The position numbers were made by a program, and so were the translations under genes. Of a stretch of 64,000 nt of DNA, positions 35,501 through 42,958 are shown one piece after another. Positions within the stretch are counted from its first letter, which is position 1. Each line of letters starts with the position of its first letter. The stretch covers positions 36,450-100,449 of the forward strand of contig NZ_JYJA01000024.1 in assembly GCF_000956465.1 (NCBI RefSeq), in the 5' to 3' direction. The stretch comes from Microbacterium trichothecenolyticum (GTDB taxonomy: Bacteria; Actinomycetota; Actinomycetes; Actinomycetales; Microbacteriaceae). Under the pieces are notes generated by a model. It had not been told where the DNA came from and searched no databases. It saw nothing but the letters and a program-made list of their open reading frames with translations.

Positions 35501-36362
35501 CGGCGATGGTGGACGCGACGTGCGTGCCGTGGCCGTTGGGGTCGGAGTCGACGTCCTCGCCGGGCACGAAGCTCTTCGATTCGGCGCTCACGTGGCCCTG
35601 CAGGTCGAGGTGGGTGTCGTCGTAGCCGGTGTCGAGAACCGCCACCGTCACGCCCTGACCGGTGTAGCCCTCAGCCCACGCTTCCGGGGCGTCGATGTAG
35701 GGCACGCTCGAGTCGAGCGTCGCGCGCACCTTGCCGTCGAGGTGGATGGACTGGATGCCTCCGGCGAAGCCGGGGGCAGTGGAGAAGCTGCGCGCGGTCG
35801 GCGCCGTGAGCGACTGCCACGCGGATGCTGCGGCGTCGTGGCCGAGGGTCGCCGCGGCGCCGCCGATGCTCTCGAGCGGCGTCAGCACGTCGAAGCCGGG
35901 GACCGGTGCCGTGAAGGACCTGGCCGCTGCGGTGTCCTGCTCGACGATGATCGGCGTCGCGTCGACGGTCGCGTCGTCGTAGCCGTAGTCGATGAGCAGC
36001 GTGACGTTGAACAGATCGGAGTCCAGCGCGCCGGACGCGAGGTAGGGCAACGCCGCGTCGGGGACGACGTGAAGATCGCCCGCCGCCTCGTACGTGCGGA
36101 CCCCGGCGCCGTCGACGGCGGTGTCGATGGAGACCGTGTGGGTGCCGTCGCTGAGGTCGGTGACGGTGACGCGGTCACCCGTGATGAGGGTGACGGAGTG
36201 GGAACTGCCGGCGACCGCCCGTGTGGCGGGGGAGTTGTCTGGGGCGGAAGTGGCGGCCGCCGGCAGGGTGGTGAGGCCGATGCCTGCGATCGCGATCGTC
36301 AGGCCGCTTGTGGCGGCGACGATCGGACGGAGGCGAGGGCCGAAGGGCTGGGGTCGTGACAT
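32508..36362 (-). CDS. Large secreted subtilase (S8 family serine protease) with PA domain
   Basis: A 1284-residue secreted protease. A signal peptide (basic start, helix around 15-35, TTLPAAATS) is followed by a propeptide-like stretch (SVTLITGDRVTVTDL), then the S8 domain (about 235-520) with Asp244 (AVLDTGYDD), His278 (GHGTHVAS) and Ser450 (SGTSMATPHVAG). A PA-like domain with GGKIAVVTRSTDLSP near residue 830, and beta-rich regions before and after it, fill the rest. No sorting signal is seen at the C-terminus. The frame is open to 36536; the ATG at 36362 gives the signal peptide and has AGAGG 8 nt upstream. It diverges from a TrmB/LuxR-type regulator. Confidence 0.93.
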   Translation of the reverse strand: MSRPQPFGPRLRPIVAATSGLTIAIAGIGLTTLPAAATSAPDNSPATRAVAGSSHSVTLITGDRVTVTDLSDGTHTVSIDTAVDGAGVRTYEAAGDLHVVPDAALPYLASGALDSDLFNVTLLIDYGYDDATVDATPIIVEQDTAAARSFTAPVPGFDVLTPLESIGGAAATLGHDAAASAWQSLTAPTARSFSTAPGFAGGIQSIHLDGKVRATLDSSVPYIDAPEAWAEGYTGQGVTVAVLDTGYDDTHLDLQGHVSAESKSFVPGEDVDSDPNGHGTHVASTIAGTGAASGGTHRGVADGAQLLVGKVLGADGYGQDSWIIDAMEWAGQNAPIVSMSLGSTEASDGKDLMAESLNRISEETGTLFVVAAGNAGAPETIGAPGSAERALTVGSVDDPSGSLSYFTSQGPLARSGAMKPDVTGPGNDVTAARSADSPGEGSYVAMSGTSMATPHVAGAAAILLGAHPDYTSAQLKAALASSAVDLGYTPYQGGTGVINVAAALDAPVIASGTGDFGMLAWGQAPAPVTRTIEYTNRTDAELTVALEPTLSDTTPDDGTGEPGPLSDGIAFDALTIDSASLTIPAGETRSVTMTVDPAKVPAGTQLSGALVGLVDGDAVTRTALGTIAEAERYDLTITATGFDGNPVQTYAFLWNAATQFAEPIPVDGETTLRLMKGDYSVVSFMELSRTPDTIASVLVGEPTLQLDGDKTVALDARAAKQVTLDVGEKGLEPVFRRMDMKVGDFLASATMPVWTDEMWAQPMKIDDADFGFTTRWRLQTPLLTVSAGKNALDLILQPGSTFLDGSFKATAVEAGSGRPDELAAAEVGGKIAVVTRSTDLSPSEQAANAAAAGAKLLVLVNDADGEFSTWVGSEADFSNVSIPVAGISGVEGRALLGQLGGRKKVTLSAVGVPTTDVVYDIAEYGDGQIPQKLAYKHSSRDLARIDTRFHGQQEELAEFRYDFVPGAQYGSGFPFRAQRGMDRTEWVNTDSLRWNQWVAVSSVMWEIRDKQTTYTRGERTSEEYFGGIVRPYVATGFWVPYRVSDWAQVNIPSWADGGDADHTGTFDTWVEPSTVHQTADVYIDGQLVKQQEHQGVNLFDLPDGDQQWRVVSTATHDGAHLEGSTRTVSDWTFRSAGKLGDWGNRLLPMIQAYYDVDVNIDNQVGQGRKKGSGVTLGLELGHVAGTSPAGAITGATLEARGENGQWRPVELKSAKTDAPTGAVEGDGDIFVTSRAWVSGFTAQIPVPDKGGWVDLRVTAKDAEGNTFTQEIEKAFEATPAKGVR

Positions 36363-36430
36363 GCGCGAGCCTCTCGGTGTGTGGGGATCCGTGTAACCCC
36401 CACCTTCCTGTGCCGGGTGCATAAAGTGGA

Positions 36431-36462
36431 TGGCGGAGAAATGCCATGGCCTGCATCCGCCA
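36431..36462. promoter_or_regulatory. Nested 32-bp dyad between the subtilase and regulator genes
   Basis: TGGCGGA-N5-GCCATGGC-N5-TCCGCCA: outer arms and inner palindrome share one centre. It starts 3 bp after TAAAGT (36422-36427), a plausible -10 of the regulator gene, so a bound protein would block transcription at its start. Likely an autoregulatory operator (inferred). Confidence 0.5.
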
Positions 36463-36486
36463 ACGTCGGTGGGTGACGATGAACAG

Positions 36487-37461
36487 ATGGAGAAGCTCGC
36501 CGTGCTCGATGCGCTCGGCCTCGACGAGGCCCACACCGCGGTCTACCGATTCGTGCTGCAGCAGCCGTCAGCGTCGACCGCGGAGATCGGGTCGGGCCTC
36601 AGTATTTCTCTGCCGCGCACGCGACCGATCGTCGCCGAGCTGGAACGCCTCGGCCTGCTCGCCCGCCAGGCCGCGCGCAGCGACCGGTTCGTGGCTTCGC
36701 CGCCTTCGATCTCGCTGCGCCCCCTGCTGCTCGAGCGCGAGCGCGGGCTCACCCGCGCCCACGAGGCCCTCGTCGAACTCAGCGACCTCTACCGTCGTTC
36801 GGCCGAGCAGCGCAGCGTGGCTGACGTTGTGGATGTCGTGATCGGCGACGACGCCGTGCGCCAGCGCGTCGCGCAGCTGCAGGCGGCTTCCGTCGAGCAG
36901 GTGCGCGTGCTCGTGCTGCACGAAGTCGCGCTGCTGAGCGGCGAGGAGAACATCGAGGAGGACCGCGCGCTCGCGCGCGGCGTGCGGTATCGCGTGATCG
37001 TCGAGAATGCAGTGCTCGAACGACCGGGCTTCCTCGACGCGGCCCGCGAGATGGCCCAGATCGGCGAGGAGATCCGGGTGCTGCCCACGCTGCCCACGCG
37101 GATGTTCATCGCAGACGACCAGATGGCGCTCGTGCCCATGCACTCGCAGGCCGAGGATCAGGGATTCGGGGCCCTCCTCATCCATCCCAGCGGCCTGCTC
37201 GACCTCGTGACCTCGATCTTCGAGGAGTACTGGCGGGCCGCCACCGAGTTCCTGCCGATCGCCGCCGTCCCGACCGCCGACGCCGTCGACACCGACCTCC
37301 TCCGCCTGCTCCTTCTCGGCGTGACGGATGCTGCCGCCGCCGCGCAGCTCGGCATCTCGTTGCGTACCGTCCAGCGCCGGGTATCCGACCTGATGGAGAC
37401 GGCAGGCGTCACCACGCGCATGCAGCTGGGGGCTGAGGCCGTGCGGCGGAACTGGGTGTGA
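36487..37461 (+). CDS. Transcriptional regulator with N-terminal TrmB-like and C-terminal LuxR-type HTH
   Basis: A 324-residue one-component regulator. The N-terminus (about 1-70) is a TrmB-like winged helix: LDALGLDEAHTAVYRFVLQQPSAST, written here as the helix-1/2 part, with SLPRTRPIVAELERLGLL as recognition and wing. A central effector-like region has RVRVLVLHEV and a PLD-like MFIADDQMALVPM segment. The C-terminus has a LuxR HTH (LLLLGVTDAAAAAQLGISLRTVQRRVSDLM in part). The start is uncertain: ATG 36430 is possible, but 36487 matches where family similarity begins and leaves the dyad outside the coding sequence. Probably controls the divergent subtilase gene. Confidence 0.82.
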   Translation: MEKLAVLDALGLDEAHTAVYRFVLQQPSASTAEIGSGLSISLPRTRPIVAELERLGLLARQAARSDRFVASPPSISLRPLLLERERGLTRAHEALVELSDLYRRSAEQRSVADVVDVVIGDDAVRQRVAQLQAASVEQVRVLVLHEVALLSGEENIEEDRALARGVRYRVIVENAVLERPGFLDAAREMAQIGEEIRVLPTLPTRMFIADDQMALVPMHSQAEDQGFGALLIHPSGLLDLVTSIFEEYWRAATEFLPIAAVPTADAVDTDLLRLLLLGVTDAAAAAQLGISLRTVQRRVSDLMETAGVTTRMQLGAEAVRRNWV

Positions 37462-37469
37462 CGCGTCCG

Positions 37470-37802
37470 CTACCAGCCGTGAGTGTTGAACCACTCGGCG
37501 CGACGCCGGGCCTCGGCATCCGTTTCGCCCTCGTCTGCGGTGTCGTGCCTGATCAGGCGACCCGCGTCGTCGAGCGGGACGAACCGCAGGCACACCGGGC
37601 ACAGCGCGCGGCCGCCGGGGAAGCCGTCGGCGAGGGTGGCTGCTGGCTCGCCGGGTTCGCCAGAGCCGGGGCACTGCGTGGGGTCTGCGCCGGCATCCGT
37701 CCACATGATCGTGCGGTGGCGGTGCAGTCCGGCATGCCCGAGGTGGCGTGTGCAGCGACGTCCGTCGTTGCGGCTGCGGCAGAATCTCACGACCTCGCTC
37801 AC
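37470..37802 (-). CDS. Cys/His-rich protein coupled to an MFS transporter
   Basis: A 110-residue soluble protein. Cys and His are concentrated in two patches: RFCRSRNDGRRCTRHLGHAGLHRHR at 6-30 (given here as its core) and CPVCLRF near 72, plus a CPGSG. Zinc binding is likely. No family is recognised. Its GTG overlaps the stop of the MFS gene (GTGA), so translation is coupled. It ends 8 bp before the convergent regulator at 37461. Confidence 0.65.
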   Translation of the reverse strand: MSEVVRFCRSRNDGRRCTRHLGHAGLHRHRTIMWTDAGADPTQCPGSGEPGEPAATLADGFPGGRALCPVCLRFVPLDDAGRLIRHDTADEGETDAEARRRAEWFNTHGW

Positions 37803-39112
37803 GGGCGTGCTTGCGGGACGTGGCGCGGCACCCACCGCACGAAGGCGAGCGCGCCGACGAGACCGATCGCACCCATGATCCCGGTCGCGACGGAGAGGGA
37901 CGCGACGGCGGCGATGACCGACACGAGCAGGGGTGCGACCGCGCCGCCCGCGTCGGTCAGGGTCCGCCACGAGCCGAGGAAGGGTGCGGGGTCGGCCTTC
38001 GGTGCGACGTCGGCGCCGAGGGTGAGCAGAATGCCGCTCGACAGGCCGTTGCCGACGCCCAGCACCGCCGCGAACATCGCGAACCACATCGCCGCCTGGG
38101 GGAGATCGTGCGTGAACGCGAGGGCGACGAAGCCCGCACCCATCAGGATCATGGCCGGCAGGGCGGCCCACAGCCGCCCGAAGCGATCCATGACCTGTCC
38201 GCTCGCGTAGAAGAGGGCGAAGTCGATCGCGCCCGAGATCCCGACCACGAGGGCGATCGTCTGCGCGTCGAGGCCGATCGACACACCCCACAGCGGCAGA
38301 ACGACCTGGCGCGCCGAACGGACGGCGGAGAGGGATGCCGCGGCCAGGCCGAGCGTCGACAGCACGCGGCGGTGCCGCCACATCGTGCGGAACACGCCGG
38401 TTCCGGGAACGGTGCCGGAGGTCTCCCGCCGTGGAAGGCGGATGGAACCGGTGACCGGCTCGCCCGTGTCTTCGGTGTCGACGGACGCGTCGCGCAGCGC
38501 TTGCTCCTCCGGCATGAGGAATCGCTTCTCGGGGTCGGGGCCGAGGAGCACCAGGAGCACCGTGGCCACGAGGCATCCGCCGAAGAACCAGATCGTGGCG
38601 CGCTCGTCGCCGAACAGGGCGAGAAGTCCGGCCGCGACGAACGGGCCGACGAACATGCCGAGGCGGAACGTGCCGCCCAGCAGCGACAGTGCGCGAGCGC
38701 GGAACGACAGGGGGACACGGGTCGTCATGAACGAATGGCGGGCCAGGCCGAAGGCCGCGGCGCAGAAGCCGATGAGGAAGACCGCGAGGGCGAAGATGCC
38801 GAGCGACGGCGCGAACGCCATGCCCACCACCCCGCCGAGTGAGATGACCCCGGCGATCACCATGGTCAGCCGCTCGCCGACACGGGCGACCGCCCAGCCC
38901 GCGGGGATGTTGCCGCAGAGCTGCCCCACGACGAGCGCGGAAGCGACGAGGGCAGCGGTGGCGACATCCGCGCCGAGCTGTGCGGCGATGACGGGGATCA
39001 GCGGGATGACGGCGCCTTCGCCGAGCGCGAACAGCACGGTGGGGCCGTAGACCATCGGCCCGAACCGCCACAGCACGTCACGAGCGGTGGGGGAGCCTGT
39101 GTGATCGGTCAT
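37799..39112 (-). CDS. MFS transporter (12-helix drug/proton antiporter type)
   Basis: A 437-residue major facilitator protein. Motif A-like segment [17 protein letters not shown] follows TM2, [15 protein letters not shown] marks motif C, and a charged central loop (about 195-235) separates the halves. Substrate unknown. The frame is open to 39586 but only by overlapping prfB; the ATG at 39112 is right, with TAACGT on the minus strand (39120-39125) 7 nt upstream, so it is probably leaderless. Its -10 overlaps that of prfB. Confidence 0.9.
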   Translation of the reverse strand: MTDHTGSPTARDVLWRFGPMVYGPTVLFALGEGAVIPLIPVIAAQLGADVATAALVASALVVGQLCGNIPAGWAVARVGERLTMVIAGVISLGGVVGMAFAPSLGIFALAVFLIGFCAAAFGLARHSFMTTRVPLSFRARALSLLGGTFRLGMFVGPFVAAGLLALFGDERATIWFFGGCLVATVLLVLLGPDPEKRFLMPEEQALRDASVDTEDTGEPVTGSIRLPRRETSGTVPGTGVFRTMWRHRRVLSTLGLAAASLSAVRSARQVVLPLWGVSIGLDAQTIALVVGISGAIDFALFYASGQVMDRFGRLWAALPAMILMGAGFVALAFTHDLPQAAMWFAMFAAVLGVGNGLSSGILLTLGADVAPKADPAPFLGSWRTLTDAGGAVAPLLVSVIAAVASLSVATGIMGAIGLVGALAFVRWVPRHVPQARP

Positions 39113-39137
39113 CGCTTCCACGTTAGTCTGGAGTGTC
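39113..39137. promoter_or_regulatory. Overlapping divergent -10 elements of the MFS gene and prfB
   Basis: Just 25 bp separate the two start codons. TAACGT (minus strand, 39120-39125) and TAGTCT (plus strand, 39124-39129) share two base pairs, 7 and 8 nt from their start codons. RNA polymerase can open only one direction at a time. Confidence 0.6.
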
Positions 39138-40250
39138 ATGCTCGACTTCGATCCCTCCGCCGACATCCAGGCCCTGCGTTCCACGTTCGCCGACATCAAG
39201 GCCGTGGTCGACGTCGAGGCACTCAACGCCGACATCGCCCGACTCAGCGAGGAGGCCGGCGCCCCCAATCTGTGGGATGACGTCGAGAAGGCGCAGAAGG
39301 TCACCAGCGCCCTCAGCCACCGCCAGGCCGAGCTCAAGCGCGTCACCGACGTCGAGCAGCGCCTCGACGATCTCGATGTGCTCGTCGAGCTCGCCAACGA
39401 GATGGACGACGAAGACTCCGCCGAAGAAGCGCGCCACGAGATCGCCGAGCTGGAGGACATCGTCAGCCAGCTCGAGGTGCAGACGCTCCTCGACGGCGAG
39501 TACGACGAGCGCTCCGCGGTCGTGACGATCCGCTCCGGCGCGGGCGGCGACGATGCCACGGACTTCGCCGAGATGCTGATGCGCATGTACCTGCGCTGGG
39601 CCGAGCGTCACAAGTACCCCGTCAAGGTCATGGACACCTCGTACGCGGAGGGCGCCGGGATCAAGTCGGCGACGTTCGAGATCGACGCACCGTACGCGTA
39701 CGGCACGCTCTCGGTCGAGGCCGGCACGCACCGGCTCGCGCGGATCAGCCCGTTCGGCTCCGCCGACAAGCGACAGACGAGCTTCGCCGCCGTCGAGGTG
39801 ATCCCGGTGATGGAAGAGGCCGTCGAGGTCGACATCCCCGAGAACGACCTGCGCGTCGACGTCTTCCGCTCGTCGGGCCCGGGTGGTCAGTCGGTCAACA
39901 CCACCGACTCCGCGGTGCGTCTGACCCACATCCCCAGTGGCATCGTGGTGTCGATGCAGAACGAGAAGTCGCAGATCCAGAACCGCGCCGCAGCCATGCG
40001 CGTGCTGCAGACCCGCCTGCTCCTGCTGCAGCGCGAGAAGGAGGCGGCGAAGAAGAAGGAGCTCGCCGGCACCATCACCGCGAGCTGGGGCGACCAGATG
40101 CGCTCGTACTTCCTCTACGGTCAGCAGCTCGTCAAGGACCTCCGCACCGGCCACGAGGTGGGCAACCCGGCGATCGTCTTCGACGGCGACCTCGACGGCT
40201 TCATCTCCGCCGGCATCCGCTGGCGCAAGCGCAAGGACGACGACGACTGA
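39138..40250 (+). CDS. prfB: Peptide chain release factor 2
   Basis: A 370-residue RF2 that reads UAA and UGA. The stop-codon recognition tripeptide is in [17 protein letters not shown] (SPF) and the peptidyl-tRNA hydrolysis motif in [16 protein letters not shown] (GGQ). The domain-2 segment is [14 protein letters not shown]. No programmed frameshift is needed: the frame is continuous from ATG 39138. The start is probably leaderless (TAGTCT 8 nt upstream). It leads the conserved prfB-ftsE-ftsX-smpB cluster. Confidence 0.97.
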   Translation: MLDFDPSADIQALRSTFADIKAVVDVEALNADIARLSEEAGAPNLWDDVEKAQKVTSALSHRQAELKRVTDVEQRLDDLDVLVELANEMDDEDSAEEARHEIAELEDIVSQLEVQTLLDGEYDERSAVVTIRSGAGGDDATDFAEMLMRMYLRWAERHKYPVKVMDTSYAEGAGIKSATFEIDAPYAYGTLSVEAGTHRLARISPFGSADKRQTSFAAVEVIPVMEEAVEVDIPENDLRVDVFRSSGPGGQSVNTTDSAVRLTHIPSGIVVSMQNEKSQIQNRAAAMRVLQTRLLLLQREKEAAKKKELAGTITASWGDQMRSYFLYGQQLVKDLRTGHEVGNPAIVFDGDLDGFISAGIRWRKRKDDDD

Positions 40251-40259
40251 TCCGGCCCG

Positions 40260-40291
40260 CACTCGTCAGACCGATGCGCAAACGACGAGTG
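40260..40291 (+). terminator. Possible weak terminator after prfB
   Basis: CACTCGTC, 16-nt loop, GACGAGTG. Between prfB and the leaderless promoter of ftsE (TAGGCT at 40321). Confidence 0.4.
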
Positions 40292-40335
40292 TCGCTGAAC
40301 CGGGGCGGGTGGCGTCCGCATAGGCTCGTTAGGCC

Positions 40336-41472
40336 ATGATCCGGTTCGAGAACGTCACGAAGCGCTTTCGCGGCACTTCCAAACCCGCCCTGAGCGATGT
40401 CGATTTCGAGGTGCTGCGCGGGGAGTTCGTCTTCCTCGTCGGCGCATCGGGCTCCGGCAAGTCATCCTGCCTCCGCCTGATCCTCCGCGAGGAGACGCCG
40501 TCCGAAGGGCGTGTGGTCGTCCTCGGGCGCGACCTGCGCACGTTGTCGAACCGCAAGGTCCCGTACTTCCGCCGCCATGTCGGCGCGGTCTTCCAGGACT
40601 TCCGGCTGCTGCCCACCAAGACCGTGTTCCAGAACGTCGCGTTCACGCTGCAGGTCATCGGATCGTCGCGCGGCTTCATCCAGCAGGCGGTCCCCGAGGT
40701 GCTGGCACTCGTCGGCCTCGCCGGCAAGGAGAAGCGGTTCCCGCACGAGCTGTCGGGCGGTGAGCAGCAGCGTGTCGCGATCGCCCGTGCGCTGGTGAAT
40801 CGGCCCCAGATCCTGCTCGCGGATGAGCCGACCGGAAACCTCGACCCTGCGACATCCATAGACATCATGCAGCTGCTCGCGCGCATCAACGCGGGCGGCA
40901 CCACCGTCGTGATGGCCACCCATGAGGCAGGCTTCGTGGACCAGATGCAGCGCCGCGTCATCGAACTGCGCCACGGTGAGATCATCCGCGACGAGCGGCA
41001 CGGCGGGTACGGCGACCGGTCCAGCCTGCCGAGCCTCGCGCCGGAGCCGGAGCGCGGCGCCGCCGCTGTCGCCGCGCTCACCGCGGTGCTCGAAGTTCAG
41101 CGCGAAGCCGCGATCGCAGCGGCTGCGGGCCTCGACCCGACGGCCGTGCAGGACGACGACGAAGCCGTCGGTGCGGAACCGGGCGCAGCGTCGCCGGCCG
41201 CCGGTGTCGCGGCGGCTGCGGCCGCCGCAGCCGCCGCGGTCGCGGTCACGGCGGCAGAGGCCCAGCAGGCGGAGGGCCTTGCACAGGCCCTCGAAGAGCC
41301 GGTCGTCGAAGATGCGCCCGCGGCCGAGGCGTCCGCTCCCGCGAAGCCCACCCACACCCAGCCGATCCCGCTCGTCGACGCCGTCGAGCTGCAGGTCGAG
41401 GAGCTCGGTCTCGCCGATCGGCTCGGCCTCGGCACCACCGATCCCGACGACGAAGTGGGGCCCACCTCATGA
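40336..41472 (+). CDS. ftsE: Cell division ATP-binding protein FtsE with C-terminal extension
   Basis: A 378-residue ATPase. The first ~225 residues are canonical FtsE: Walker A GASGSGKSS (36-44), VGAVFQDFRLLPTKTVFQNVAF, signature LSGGEQQR, Walker B ILLADEPTGNLDP and the switch His in ATHEAGFVDQ. It works with FtsX to activate cell-wall hydrolases. About 150 further residues follow: Ala-rich, with runs such as AAAAAAAVAV and Glu/Pro segments, unlike ordinary FtsE (~230 residues). Start ATG is 9 nt after TAGGCT (40321-40326). It overlaps ftsX by four bases. Confidence 0.95.
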   Translation: MIRFENVTKRFRGTSKPALSDVDFEVLRGEFVFLVGASGSGKSSCLRLILREETPSEGRVVVLGRDLRTLSNRKVPYFRRHVGAVFQDFRLLPTKTVFQNVAFTLQVIGSSRGFIQQAVPEVLALVGLAGKEKRFPHELSGGEQQRVAIARALVNRPQILLADEPTGNLDPATSIDIMQLLARINAGGTTVVMATHEAGFVDQMQRRVIELRHGEIIRDERHGGYGDRSSLPSLAPEPERGAAAVAALTAVLEVQREAAIAAAAGLDPTAVQDDDEAVGAEPGAASPAAGVAAAAAAAAAAVAVTAAEAQQAEGLAQALEEPVVEDAPAAEASAPAKPTHTQPIPLVDAVELQVEELGLADRLGLGTTDPDDEVGPTS

Positions 41473-42383
41473 GGTTCGGACTCATCATGTCGGAGGCGTT
41501 CACCGGCCTCCGGCGCAACGTCTCGATGGTCGTCTCGGTGGTGCTGGTCACCTTCGTGTCGCTCACGTTCGTCGGTGCGGCGATCCTCATGCAGATGCAG
41601 ATCGGCACGATGCGCGACTTCTGGGTCGAGCGCGCGCAGGTCGCGGTGTACATGTGCACCAGCATCTCGACGCCGGCGACGTGCTCGAACGGCGAGGCGT
41701 CGCCCGAGCAGGTCGAAGAGGTGCGCGCGAAGCTGGAGGGCAGCGCGCTGGCGCCCCTCATCCGCGACCTGACGTTCCTCGACCACCAGCAGGCGTACGA
41801 CGAGCTGCTGCAGATCGCCGGCGAAGAGAACGCGAGCATGATCACGCCCGAGCAGGTGAACGAGACCTTCCGCATCACGCTCGTCGACCCCGAGCAGTCG
41901 GACGTCATCATCGAGGCCTTCAGCGGCATGCAGGGGGTCGAGCTGGTGAAGGACCAGATGCAGTACCTCGACCCGCTGTTCTCCGCCCTGACCATCGCGA
42001 CGTACATCGCGGTCGGCATCGCTGTGCTGATGCTGATCGCCGCGGTGCTGCTGATCGCCACGACCATCCGCCTCTCCGCCTTCGCGCGAAGGCGGGAGCT
42101 CGGCATCATGCGCCTGGTCGGGGCATCCAATCGCTTCATTCAGACGCCGTTCATCCTCGAGGGCGTGATCGCGGCGCTGCTCGGGTCGATCCTCGCGAGT
42201 GCGGCCGTCATCGCCGGCGTGCACTTCGGCGTCAACAACTACCTGCGCAACCGCGTCGACTTCGTCACGACGTGGGTCGGCATGGCGGATGCGTGGCTGG
42301 TGGTGCCCGTCCTGATCCTCGTCGGCGTGGTGCTCGCTGCGCTGTCGGCGAGCTTCGCGATCCGCAGGTGGCTGCGCGCGTGA
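41469..42383 (+). CDS. ftsX: Cell division protein FtsX
   Basis: A 304-residue permease-like protein. One N-terminal helix (about 18-45), an extracellular domain (45-175) with two Cys ([13 protein letters not shown]) that probably form a disulfide, then three helices (about 178-205, 225-250, 275-298). [22 protein letters not shown] is the coupling segment that contacts FtsE. ATGA overlap with ftsE shows a translationally coupled pair. Confidence 0.96.
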   Translation: MRFGLIMSEAFTGLRRNVSMVVSVVLVTFVSLTFVGAAILMQMQIGTMRDFWVERAQVAVYMCTSISTPATCSNGEASPEQVEEVRAKLEGSALAPLIRDLTFLDHQQAYDELLQIAGEENASMITPEQVNETFRITLVDPEQSDVIIEAFSGMQGVELVKDQMQYLDPLFSALTIATYIAVGIAVLMLIAAVLLIATTIRLSAFARRRELGIMRLVGASNRFIQTPFILEGVIAALLGSILASAAVIAGVHFGVNNYLRNRVDFVTTWVGMADAWLVVPVLILVGVVLAALSASFAIRRWLRA

Positions 42384-42404
42384 TCATCGGCCCCGTCGCA
42401 GGGG

Positions 42405-42410
42405 TAGACT
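42405..42410 (+). promoter_or_regulatory. Candidate -10 for smpB
   Basis: TAGACT between ftsX and smpB, about 68 nt before the smpB ATG. Unlike most genes here this would give a leadered mRNA, in agreement with the clear GAGGAG Shine-Dalgarno of smpB. Confidence 0.4.
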
Positions 42411-42426
42411 GACAGGCTGCCGTCCG

Positions 42427-42447
42427 CCCCTTCGACAGGCTCAGGGG
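42427..42447. repeat. REP-like palindromic element
   Basis: CCCCTTCGACAGG-CTCAGGGG: an imperfect palindrome with CCCCT/AGGGG arms. The motif CCTTCGACAGGCTCAGG is a common dispersed element in high-GC bacteria. One copy in this window, placed in the smpB 5' leader. Confidence 0.5.
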
Positions 42448-42477
42448 CCAGCGGGTCGGCATCAGCGAGGAGACATC

Positions 42478-42954
42478 ATGCCCAGGGAACGCGGGGAGAA
42501 GGTCGTGGCGACCAATCGTCGCGCGCGCCACGAGTACGCGATCGAGAAGACGTACGAGGCCGGCCTCGTGCTGACCGGCACCGAGGTGAAGTCGCTGCGC
42601 GAAGGCCGCGCGAACCTCTCGGACGGCTACGCGTACATCGACAACGGCGAGGCGTACCTCGACGCGGTGCACATCCCGGAGTACTCGCAGGGGCACTGGA
42701 CGAATCACTCGTCCAAGCGCACGCGCAAGCTGCTCCTCCACAAGGAGGAGATCGTCAAGCTCTCGCACGCCATCTCGGCGGGCGGCTACACCCTGATCCC
42801 GCTGAAGCTGTACTTCTCGGACGGCCGCGCCAAGGTCGAGATCGCCGTCGCCAAGGGCAAGCGCGAATTCGAGAAGCGCCAGACGATCCGCGAGCGCGAG
42901 GACAAACGCGAGGCGGAGCGCGCGATGCGGTCCCGCAACCGCCTCGGCGAGTAG
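42478..42954 (+). CDS. smpB: SsrA-binding protein SmpB
   Basis: A 158-residue partner of tmRNA in rescue of stalled ribosomes. It shows [39 protein letters not shown] (in part), the oligonucleotide-binding core, then [13 protein letters not shown] and the basic C-terminal tail [25 protein letters not shown] (in part). Clear GAGGAG Shine-Dalgarno 7-8 nt before the ATG. Its RNA partner ssrA lies 4.6 kb downstream. Confidence 0.97.
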   Translation: MPRERGEKVVATNRRARHEYAIEKTYEAGLVLTGTEVKSLREGRANLSDGYAYIDNGEAYLDAVHIPEYSQGHWTNHSSKRTRKLLLHKEEIVKLSHAISAGGYTLIPLKLYFSDGRAKVEIAVAKGKREFEKRQTIREREDKREAERAMRSRNRLGE

Positions 42955-42958
42955 AGCC

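Noticed and set aside
39113..39586. Longer MFS protein starting at 39586
   Set aside because: It would read through prfB on the opposite strand; the family start and leaderless promoter are at 39112.
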